Shown here in pieces: positions 1 through 5,848 of a DNA stretch of 12,097 nt. Numbering within the stretch: the first letter of the stretch is position 1; every line of letters begins with the position of its first letter. Made by a program: the position numbers and the translations under genes. The notes beneath the pieces are model-generated. The model saw nothing but the letters and a program-made list of their open reading frames with translations. It made no database searches and was not told the DNA's origin. The stretch spans positions 1 through 12,097 of the forward strand of contig DHHE01000217.1 of assembly GCA_002403115.1 (NCBI GenBank). Reading direction: 5' to 3'. Source of the DNA: a bacterium UBP2_UBA4780 (GTDB taxonomy: Bacteria > Edwardsbacteria > AC1 > EtOH8).

Positions 1-64
1 AAAGCGGGAAAGTAGTCATGTTTTACTAAGCTCTATAGATTTATAACAATCTATAATCCTTAGG

Positions 65-95
65 GTTATGCCCCTCTAATTCACCTGTTATGCCC
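65..95. repeat. Direct repeat GTTATGCCC x2 in AT-rich leader
   Basis: The first 154 bases are AT-rich, unlike the genes, and hold no gene I can recognise. Two exact copies of GTTATGCCC lie at 65-73 and 87-95, 22 bp apart (about two helical turns), upstream of the antiporter gene. A TATAAT hexamer sits at 52-57 without a convincing -35, and a 7-bp inverted repeat (TATAGAT/ATCTATA) lies at 34-55. The spacing would suit an operator for a dimeric regulator, but that is inference. Chance repetition is possible. Confidence 0.3.
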
Positions 96-154
96 ACACT
101 AAACCCGGAAGAGTCATAAAATAGAAAATTACTTTTATCCATAGATAAGACACG

Positions 155-1297
155 ATGCACCAGGCCCTGCTCGACATAAGCGTCATCGTGGCGGCCTCGG
201 CCCTGCTGGCCTGGCTGGCGGTGGTCCTCCGTCAGCCGATCATCATGGCCTACGTGGCCGGCGGCATGCTGGCCGGGCCCTGGGGCTTTAAGCTGGTCTC
301 CGGCACAGAGTTCATCGACGCCGTCTCCCAGTTCGGCATCATTCTGCTGCTGTTCCACGCCGGGGTGGTGCTGCCGCCGCGGCGGCTGGTTCAGCTTCTA
401 CGCCAGACGGTGGTGGTGACCCTGGGACAGTTCCTGTTGACCTGGACCGGAGCCACCCTGCTGGCCCTGGCCCTGGGATTCGGCCTCAAGACCAGCGCCC
501 TGGTGGGCCTGTCCATGATCTTCGGCAGCACCATCCTCCTGCTCAAGCTGATACCCACCAACACCCTGCACCACCAGCGGATGGGCGCCTTCGCGGTGGC
601 GGTGCTGCTGGCCGACGACATCCTGGCGATTTGCATCCTGTCGCTCCTCAGCGGGGTCGGCCATCCCGCCCTGCTCCTGGCCAAGGGCCTGATGCTGGCG
701 GCGGTGGCTTTCGGCTTCGAGCACCTGGTGCTGCGGAGGATGATGGTGCGGGCCGAGCATTACCACGAGGTGCTGTTCCTGATGGCCCTGGGTTGGGGGG
801 TGGGGATGGCCATGGCCGCCCACTTCATCGGCTTTTCGCCGGTGGTGGCCGCCTTCATCGCCGGGGTGGCCCTGGCCCGCGGCCCGCTGGCCGTCTTCCT
901 GGCCGAGGGGCTGAAGATGTTCCGGGACTTCTTCCTGGTGTTCTTCTTCTTCGTGCTGGGGGCCCAGTTCAACTTCGGCCAGGCCGGGGCCATCATCCTG
1001 CCCTCGCTGGCCCTGGCCCTGGCGGTGATGTCCTTCAAGGTCCTGGGCTTCAGCACCCTGTTCCGGCTGGTGGGCGAGGCCAAAAAGTTCTCCTGGGAGG
1101 CGGGCATCAGGATGTCGCAGGGCAGCGAGTTCGCCCTGGTGATCGCGGCCGCGCTCCACGGGCTGGGGCACATAGATCTTAGGGCCTGGCAGGTGATCCA
1201 GATCACCATCATCATCACCATGGTCATTTCCTCCTACCTGGTGGTCTTCCTGCTGCCCACCCCGCTGGGGGTCACTAGGGGCATGAAGCAGGACTAG
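155..1297 (+). CDS. CPA2-family cation:proton antiporter (Na_H_Exchanger domain)
   Basis: This is a 380-residue, very hydrophobic protein with about 11-12 predicted membrane helices, covering a full Na+/H+ exchanger domain of the monovalent cation:proton antiporter-2 family (KefB/KefC/NapA relatives). The core signature is the LLADD segment: Asp154-Asp155 align with the ion-binding pair of the family. A double Asp is typical of electrogenic exchangers such as NapA, whereas KefC has Gln-Asp. A FGSTILLLK segment at residues 123-131 matches the conserved stretch before that helix. There is no C-terminal TrkA-N/RCK domain, so it lacks the nucleotide-gated regulation of true Kef channels. The start is ATG 155, because an in-frame TAA lies at 146-148; the ribosome binding site is weak. 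The next gene begins 5 bp downstream. The transported ion (Na+ or K+) cannot be told from sequence. Confidence 0.88.
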   Translation: MHQALLDISVIVAASALLAWLAVVLRQPIIMAYVAGGMLAGPWGFKLVSGTEFIDAVSQFGIILLLFHAGVVLPPRRLVQLLRQTVVVTLGQFLLTWTGATLLALALGFGLKTSALVGLSMIFGSTILLLKLIPTNTLHHQRMGAFAVAVLLADDILAICILSLLSGVGHPALLLAKGLMLAAVAFGFEHLVLRRMMVRAEHYHEVLFLMALGWGVGMAMAAHFIGFSPVVAAFIAGVALARGPLAVFLAEGLKMFRDFFLVFFFFVLGAQFNFGQAGAIILPSLALALAVMSFKVLGFSTLFRLVGEAKKFSWEAGIRMSQGSEFALVIAAALHGLGHIDLRAWQVIQITIIITMVISSYLVVFLLPTPLGVTRGMKQD

Positions 1298-1302
1298 CCC
1301 TC

Positions 1303-3045
1303 ATGCCATTCCCCCCGACGTCCAGGGCCGAGATGGGCGCCCGCGGCTGGGACCGCTGCGACGTGGTCCTGGTCTCCGGCGACGCCTACGTCGACCATCC
1401 CTCCTTCGGAACCGCGGTCATCGCCCGCTGGCTGGAGCACCACGGATACCGGGTGGGTGTCATCGCCCAGCCCGACTGGCGGTCACCCGGCGGATTCATG
1501 GATCTGGGCCGGCCCAGGCTCTTCTTCGGCGTCAGCTCGGGCAACATCGACTCCATGCTGCACCACTACACGGCCAACCGCAAGCTGCGCCGCGACGATC
1601 CATATTCCCCCGGGGGCCGGCACGGCCTGCGGCCCAACCGGGCGGTGATAGCCTACTGCAACCGGCTGCGCCAGGCCTTTCCCGACTGCCCTCTGGTGCT
1701 GGGCGGGATCGAGGCCAGCCTCAGGCGGCTGGCCCACTACGACTTCTGGGACGACGCGGTGCGCCGCTCCCTGCTGCTGGACGCCAAGGCCGACCTGCTG
1801 GTGTACGGCATGGGGGAGCGCCAGGCGCTGGAGGTAGCCAGGCGGGCGGAGGCCGGCGAGCGCATAGCGGACATGGACGACATCCCGGGGACGGTGGCCT
1901 CGACCGGCCGGAAAGGGTTGGACGGGCTGATCGGGAAAAAGCGCTCGCTGGTGGAACTGCCCTCGTTCGAGGAAACCGCCTCGTCCCATGAGGCCTTCAA
2001 TCTGGCGGCACGGATTATCTCGGAACACGCGCGCCCTGACTCCGGAAAAGCCTTGGTGCAAAGGCACGGCGACCGCTGGGTGCTGGCCAACCCGCCGGCC
2101 CAGCCGCTGTCGACGGAGGAGATGGACGAGGTCTACGGGCTGCCTTACGAACGGAGGGCGCATCCCGGTTACCGGGAGCCGGTGCCGGCCCTGGAGACGG
2201 TCCGGTGGTCGATCGTCTCGCACCGGGGATGCTACGGCGGCTGCAGCTTCTGCACCCTGTACTTCCACCAGGGGCCGGTGATCCAGTCGCGGACCATCGG
2301 CTCCATCGTCCGCGAGGCTGAAGCCTTGGCCTCGGACCCTAAGTTCAAAGGGACCATCACCGACATCGGCGGGCCCACGGCCAACATGTACGGCACCGGC
2401 TGCGGCTCGGCTTCGGGGGGCAAGAAATGCCGCAAACGGAGCTGCCTGGCTCCGGCCGCCTGTCCGAGCCTGAAAGCCGACCAGTCGCCCATCCTCAGGC
2501 TGTGGCGGGCGGTGGCCGGGGTCCCCGGGGTCAAGAGGGTGCTGGTGGCCTCGGGGGTGCGCCACGACCTGGCGCTCCGCGACCGGAGGTACCTGGAGGA
2601 GCTTGTTCAAAAAAGGACCGGGGGGCACCTCAAGGTGGCCCCGGAGCACTGCGCCCCTCACGTCCTGAAGCTGATGAACAAGCCGTCTATCGAAGCGTTC
2701 ATCGAGTTCCTGTCGGTTTTCCGCCGGCTTTCGCCCCGGGAGCAGTACCTGGTGCCCTACCTCATCTCCAGCCATCCGGGATGCACCCGGGACGACATGG
2801 ACGAGCTGGCCCGGTTCCTCGGGCGCCACCGGCTGAGGGTGGAGCAGGTCCAGGACTTCATCCCCCTGCCGATGACCGTCTCGGCCGCCATGTACCACAC
2901 CGGGGCCGATCCCTTCACCGGGGAGCCGGTGTTCGTGGAGCGGAGCCCCCGGGGGAAGCTGGAGCAGCGATACGCCCTGTCCCGGGCAGAGGAAAGGGGG
3001 AGCTGGGAGGACGGGGGATCAGGTGAAAGACGGAGGCGACCATGA
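1303..3045 (+). CDS. ygiQ: YgiQ family radical SAM protein (UPF0313)
   Basis: This 580-residue protein matches YgiQ along its length. The N-terminus has the family's ARGWD and SGDAYVDHPSFG signatures, followed by the HHYTANRK-like region. The radical SAM cluster motif CxxxCxxC is at Cys310, Cys314 and Cys317, inside HRGCYGGCSFC, and should bind a [4Fe-4S] cluster and S-adenosylmethionine. A second Cys-rich stretch characteristic of this family follows (Cys367, Cys376, Cys381, Cys387), perhaps for an auxiliary metal site. The C-terminus carries the expected MYHTGADPFTGEPV block. The family is widespread, but its substrate is not established to my knowledge, so no reaction is claimed. It is shorter than the E. 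coli protein at the C-terminal tail. It starts 5 bp after the antiporter and its ATGA stop overlaps the acetyltransferase start. Confidence 0.93.
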   Translation: MPFPPTSRAEMGARGWDRCDVVLVSGDAYVDHPSFGTAVIARWLEHHGYRVGVIAQPDWRSPGGFMDLGRPRLFFGVSSGNIDSMLHHYTANRKLRRDDPYSPGGRHGLRPNRAVIAYCNRLRQAFPDCPLVLGGIEASLRRLAHYDFWDDAVRRSLLLDAKADLLVYGMGERQALEVARRAEAGERIADMDDIPGTVASTGRKGLDGLIGKKRSLVELPSFEETASSHEAFNLAARIISEHARPDSGKALVQRHGDRWVLANPPAQPLSTEEMDEVYGLPYERRAHPGYREPVPALETVRWSIVSHRGCYGGCSFCTLYFHQGPVIQSRTIGSIVREAEALASDPKFKGTITDIGGPTANMYGTGCGSASGGKKCRKRSCLAPAACPSLKADQSPILRLWRAVAGVPGVKRVLVASGVRHDLALRDRRYLEELVQKRTGGHLKVAPEHCAPHVLKLMNKPSIEAFIEFLSVFRRLSPREQYLVPYLISSHPGCTRDDMDELARFLGRHRLRVEQVQDFIPLPMTVSAAMYHTGADPFTGEPVFVERSPRGKLEQRYALSRAEERGSWEDGGSGERRRRP

Positions 3046-3545
3046 AGTCCGGAATAGAGATCCGGGATCTGAAAAAGGGGGAGGACCTGGGGCGGCTGGT
3101 CCCGCTGTCACGGGAGTTCTTCCGCGAGTACCAGACCTGCCACCCTTTCTTCTTCAAGGTCGGCAGGATCAGGAAAACCGACATCACCGGCTACTTCTCG
3201 CGTTTCCTGGAAGGCAAGGAGAGACGGGCCTTCGTCGCTTGGGAAGGCGAAGAAGCCATTGGCTACGTCACCGTCTGCGTCCAGAAGCAGCCCGGATATT
3301 GGAAGCTCAAAAGAGTGGGCCACATATCGGGTCTGATGGTGCACCGGGACCGCAGGCGCCGAGGGGTCGGCCGCAAGCTGCTGCAGAAGGCGATGAGATT
3401 CCTCGGGGAAAGCGGCATCGGCCATTATACGCTCTTCACCTCGGTGAACAACTACCGGGCCCTCAGGTTCTACTGGAAGTGCGGACTGGAGAAGCTGCAT
3501 ATCACCATGTTGGGAAAAACCACAGGGGGGCGGCGGCCGGTGTAA
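3042..3545 (+). CDS. GNAT family N-acetyltransferase
   Basis: This 167-residue protein has a single GNAT fold. The acetyl-CoA pyrophosphate-binding loop is clear at residues 105-110 (RRRGVG) after the strand ISGLMV. It is followed by the helix RKLLQKAMRF and the later family signature VNNYRALRFYWKCGL, with Asn137 and Tyr144 in the usual cofactor and general-acid positions. The acceptor substrate cannot be predicted; a small molecule or a protein amine are both possible. The start is ATG 3042, overlapping the ygiQ stop by 4 bp (ATGA), with a GGAGG-like ribosome binding site a few bases upstream, so translation is probably coupled to ygiQ. A 34-bp AT-rich gap separates it from the WYL genes. 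Confidence 0.88.
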   Translation: MKSGIEIRDLKKGEDLGRLVPLSREFFREYQTCHPFFFKVGRIRKTDITGYFSRFLEGKERRAFVAWEGEEAIGYVTVCVQKQPGYWKLKRVGHISGLMVHRDRRRRGVGRKLLQKAMRFLGESGIGHYTLFTSVNNYRALRFYWKCGLEKLHITMLGKTTGGRRPV

Positions 3546-3579
3546 TCCGCGGCAAGGTAAAAAACTAATAAAATATAGT

Positions 3580-4626
3580 ATGGCCCAAAGAAAGACCGAA
3601 AGACTGCTGTCGCTGATCGCCCTGCTGCTGAAGCGCAGCCGGCCGGTGTCCAAGGCCGAGATCCGGCAGGGGATACCCGACTACCGCATGGCCTCGGCCG
3701 CCACCTTCGACCGGACCTTCGAGCGCGACAAGCGCGAGCTGCGGGAGATGGGGATCGTCCTCCACGTGAGGTCGGTCGCGGACGGCCGGGAGATTACCGA
3801 CCCCCGGGAGGCGGCCCGCCACCGGGCCGAGGAGATAGGCTATACCATCGACCGCGACGAGTACTACCTGCCGCAGATCGACTTCACCCCCGAGGAATGG
3901 GCAGTCCTGTCGCTGGCTTACTCCGGCGCGGGCCGGCAGGGGAAAGGGGCGGAAACCAGCGGGCTGGCGGCCAAGATGGGCTGCCTGCGTCCGGGCTGGG
4001 GCGGGGCGGGGGCAGGGGAGAAGGCCCTGGCCCCGCCCCTGGCGGGGCTGGCCGGGTCCAGGCCGGATGCCGGAGGGGAGCGCCGGCTGCTGGGCATCCT
4101 GCAGGAGGCCATCGGGCGGGGGAGGAGGCTGGCGCTGGATTACTACGCCATCGAGAGGAACCAGAGGAGCAAAAGGACGGTGGATCCCTACCTGCTGGCA
4201 ATGTCCTCCGGCATGTGGTACCTGATCGGGTATTGCCATTTGAGGAAGGCGGTCAGGACTTTCAAGGTGTCCCGGATCAGGAGCGCCAGGCCGTCCGGGA
4301 CGGACAACAGCTTTGCGGTGCCCGGCGGATTCGACGGGGCCTCGTACCTGGAGCGCAAGGCCTGGGAGTTCCCGGTGCACGAACCGGTGGAGGCGGTCGT
4401 CTCCGTGAACCCGGAAGAGGCCTGGCTGGTGAGGCAACATCTGGGCGGCCGGGCCAGTTGGAGCCCGGACGGGAGAAGGGCCAGCGTCCCGGTTTCCAAC
4501 CGCGAGCCCTTCCTGCGCTGGGCCTGCGCCAACTGCGACCGGGCGAAGATAGAATCCCCGAAGGAACTGGCGGGCGAGATAGGCGCCCTCCTGGACAAGG
4601 TCGAGCGGAGGTACCGCCATGGCTAA
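3580..4626 (+). CDS. WYL domain transcriptional regulator, PafB-like
   Basis: This 348-residue protein has an N-terminal winged-helix segment (about residues 1-65, with DRTFERDKRELREMG as the DeoR/PafB-type motif) and a WYL domain (about 170-240) in which Trp213-Tyr214-Leu215 form the name motif in GMWYLIGYC. A WCX-like C-terminal extension follows. Members of this family bind DNA and sense ligands such as nucleic acid through the WYL domain. The mycobacterial PafB/PafC pair activates DNA-damage genes, but that role is not shown here. Between the two domains, residues about 115-167 form a Gly/Ala-rich low-complexity linker. The start ATG 3580 is preceded by AT-rich sequence with no good Shine-Dalgarno; the nearest AAGG is about 22 nt away. 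The C-terminus overlaps the next WYL gene by 8 bp. Confidence 0.87.
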   Translation: MAQRKTERLLSLIALLLKRSRPVSKAEIRQGIPDYRMASAATFDRTFERDKRELREMGIVLHVRSVADGREITDPREAARHRAEEIGYTIDRDEYYLPQIDFTPEEWAVLSLAYSGAGRQGKGAETSGLAAKMGCLRPGWGGAGAGEKALAPPLAGLAGSRPDAGGERRLLGILQEAIGRGRRLALDYYAIERNQRSKRTVDPYLLAMSSGMWYLIGYCHLRKAVRTFKVSRIRSARPSGTDNSFAVPGGFDGASYLERKAWEFPVHEPVEAVVSVNPEEAWLVRQHLGGRASWSPDGRRASVPVSNREPFLRWACANCDRAKIESPKELAGEIGALLDKVERRYRHG

Positions 4627-5581
4627 GGCCGAGCGCGACATCAGGCACCTGCTGAACCTGCTGGCCCTGTTGAACCAGAGGAAGGGCGACAGGATCGACC
4701 GGGTGGCGGACGAGCTGGGCGTAAGCCGGAAACAGCTGATGGCCGACCTGGACCGGATCAGCCTTTGCGGGGCGCCGCCCTACGGCCCCAACGACCTGTT
4801 CATGGCGGTGGTGGACGAGGAGGGCCGCCTGGACATATCCTACGCCGACCAGTTCCGGGCGCCCATGCACCTGACCCCGCAGGAAGCCATGGCCCTGAGG
4901 ACGGCAGTCATGCCGCTCTTGGGCCGCACCGACCAGCCCTTCTCCAGGCTGGCCAAGGGGCTGCTGGACAAGCTGGAGCTGGCCCTGCTGCCCCAGGACC
5001 GGCAGGCCCTTGACCGACTGCAGCGCTCGATGCTGGCCGAGGCCAAGGGGAGCGACGCCGCCCCGGCGCTGGAGGCGCTGCATGCCGCCAGGACCCGGCA
5101 GAGGAGCGTCGAGATGGCGTACTACTCGGGCTCCACGGGCCAGCTCAAGCGGAGGACGGTGGACCCTTACGGTTTCGTGCTCTTCGGGGGAAGCTGGTAC
5201 CTGGTGGGCTGGTGCCACCTGGCGCGGGAGCGCCGCATCTTCAAGGTCGGCCGAATAAAGGATATCAGCATCACCGAGCGGAATTACCGGGTGCCGACGG
5301 ACTTCGACATCTCCCCCTACGCCCGCGGCAGCCTGTTCAAACCGTCGGGCAGGGAGGCCCTGGTGCGCGTCAGGTTCTCGCCCAAGGTCGCCCGCTGGGT
5401 GCTGGAGTCCAACAGCCAGGCCAAAAGGCAGAGGGACGGCTCGGCCCTGCTGGAGCTGCGGGCCTCGGGCTTCGCCTGGCTGGCCAGGTGGGTCCTGCAG
5501 TTCGGGACCGAGGCCGAGATACTGGAGCCGCCAGAGGCCAGGGCCGAGGTGCTGAGGATATTGACGAAGCGCAAGGCCTAA
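4619..5581 (+). CDS. WYL domain transcriptional regulator, PafC-like
   Basis: This 320-residue protein is a paralogue-type partner of the preceding gene. It has an N-terminal helix-turn-helix (about residues 8-50, ELGVSRKQLMADLDRI), a middle region with the HLTPQEAMAL segment, and a WYL domain with Trp193-Tyr194-Leu195 in GSWYLVGWC. An IFKVGRIKDI stretch and a C-terminal WCX-like domain follow. Its ATG overlaps the end of the first WYL gene by 8 bp and has GGAGG at 4607-4611, so the two are translationally coupled. This arrangement fits the heterodimeric or fused PafBC regulators. No proteasome or Pup genes are nearby. The gene ends 7 bp before a strong terminator. Target genes are unknown; autoregulation or DNA-damage response are the leading guesses by family. 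Confidence 0.87.
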   Translation: MAKAERDIRHLLNLLALLNQRKGDRIDRVADELGVSRKQLMADLDRISLCGAPPYGPNDLFMAVVDEEGRLDISYADQFRAPMHLTPQEAMALRTAVMPLLGRTDQPFSRLAKGLLDKLELALLPQDRQALDRLQRSMLAEAKGSDAAPALEALHAARTRQRSVEMAYYSGSTGQLKRRTVDPYGFVLFGGSWYLVGWCHLARERRIFKVGRIKDISITERNYRVPTDFDISPYARGSLFKPSGREALVRVRFSPKVARWVLESNSQAKRQRDGSALLELRASGFAWLARWVLQFGTEAEILEPPEARAEVLRILTKRKA

Positions 5582-5588
5582 GGAAAAT

Positions 5589-5636
5589 CGAGCAATAAAG
5601 AAGCCCCGAACTGGTTCGGGGCTTCTTTATTGCTCG
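5589..5636. terminator. Bidirectional intrinsic terminator, 22-bp perfect stem
   Basis: The arms at 5589-5610 and 5615-5636 are perfectly complementary, with a CTGG tetraloop. The GC core (AAGCCCCGAA/TTCGGGGCTT) is followed on either strand by a T-rich arm (CTTTATT on plus, also CTTTATT on minus), so it can end transcription both ways. It lies 7 bp after the second WYL gene and closes the left operon. It also blocks any read-through from the phoBR/tRNA side. Confidence 0.92.
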
Positions 5637-5672
5637 CGCTACGGGGCCCGACTGCGCCTTGCTACGTCGGGT
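5636..5672. repeat. tRNA-end-like partial repeat with weak hairpin
   Basis: GCGCTACGGGG at 5636-5646 exactly repeats 5731-5741, which is the acceptor/T-arm end of the tRNA-Glu gene seen on the plus strand. GCTACG recurs again at 5661-5666. A 6-bp inverted repeat, CCCGAC (5647-5652) and GTCGGG (5666-5671), lies within it. It could be a decayed tRNA fragment, an old attachment-site trace or a dispersed palindrome. No integrase or mobile gene is present, so the call is only that of a short unexplained repeat. Confidence 0.4.
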
Positions 5673-5698
5673 AAAAATCCCAGATCAGATGCAAAACG

Positions 5699-5724
5699 AA
5701 AGCCTGTGCTGATGCACAGGCTTT
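5699..5724 (-). terminator. Terminator of tRNA-Glu transcript
   Basis: This is an 11-bp perfect stem (5699-5709 with 5714-5724) and a 4-nt loop, just 1 bp beyond the CCA end of the tRNA. Read on the minus strand the stem is followed by a TTTCGTTTT-like T-rich run, as expected for Rho-independent termination. The plus-strand side also has Ts, so some bidirectional activity is possible. Confidence 0.85.
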
Positions 5725-5725
5725 T

Positions 5726-5801
5726 TGGTAGCGCTACGGGGAATCGAACCCCGGTTTGATGGCTGAGAACCACCCGTCCTAGGCCACTAGACGATAGCGC
5801 C
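5726..5801 (-). tRNA. tRNA-Glu (anticodon CTC), CCA encoded
   Basis: The 76-nt cloverleaf folds cleanly. The acceptor stem is GGCGCTA/TAGCGCT (first pair G-U), the D-stem GTCT/GGAC, and the anticodon stem GGTGG/CCATC with loop TTCTCAG giving anticodon CTC. The T-stem is CGGGG/CCCCG with loop TTCGATT, then discriminator A and a genomically encoded CCA at the 3' end. The overall layout, including GTCTAGTGGCCTAGGAC in the D-arm, matches bacterial tRNA-Glu and reads the GAG codon. It follows phoR on the same strand after 43 bp and has its own promoter and terminator. Confidence 0.96.
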
Positions 5802-5820
5802 ACGCTTCCAACGCCATAAT

Positions 5821-5848
5821 TTTATACCATCCGGGGCCGGCCTGTCAA
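5821..5848 (-). promoter_or_regulatory. Sigma70-type promoter for tRNA-Glu
   Basis: On the minus strand there is a perfect -35 TTGACA (5843-5848), a 16-bp spacer, and TATAAA (5821-5826) as -10. This predicts a start near 5813, about 12 nt before the mature tRNA end. The phoR stop codon TGA (5845-5847) lies inside the -35 hexamer, so the end of phoR and the promoter are physically merged. Confidence 0.8.

Noticed and set aside
398..1171. Minus-strand His/Gln/Gly-rich open frame opposite the antiporter
   Set aside because: The His/Gln richness is simply the reverse reading of Leu/Ala/Val codons of a membrane protein.
1483..2898. Long minus-strand open frame (471 codons) opposite ygiQ
   Set aside because: It is a shadow caused by high GC in third positions: composition is Pro/Gly/His/Arg/Gln-rich, there are no domain motifs, and ygiQ on the plus strand is unmistakable.
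3565..4641. Minus-strand open frame (358 codons) opposite the first WYL gene
   Set aside because: It mirrors the plus-strand WYL gene, has no recognisable motif, and its composition is typical of GC-driven antisense frames.
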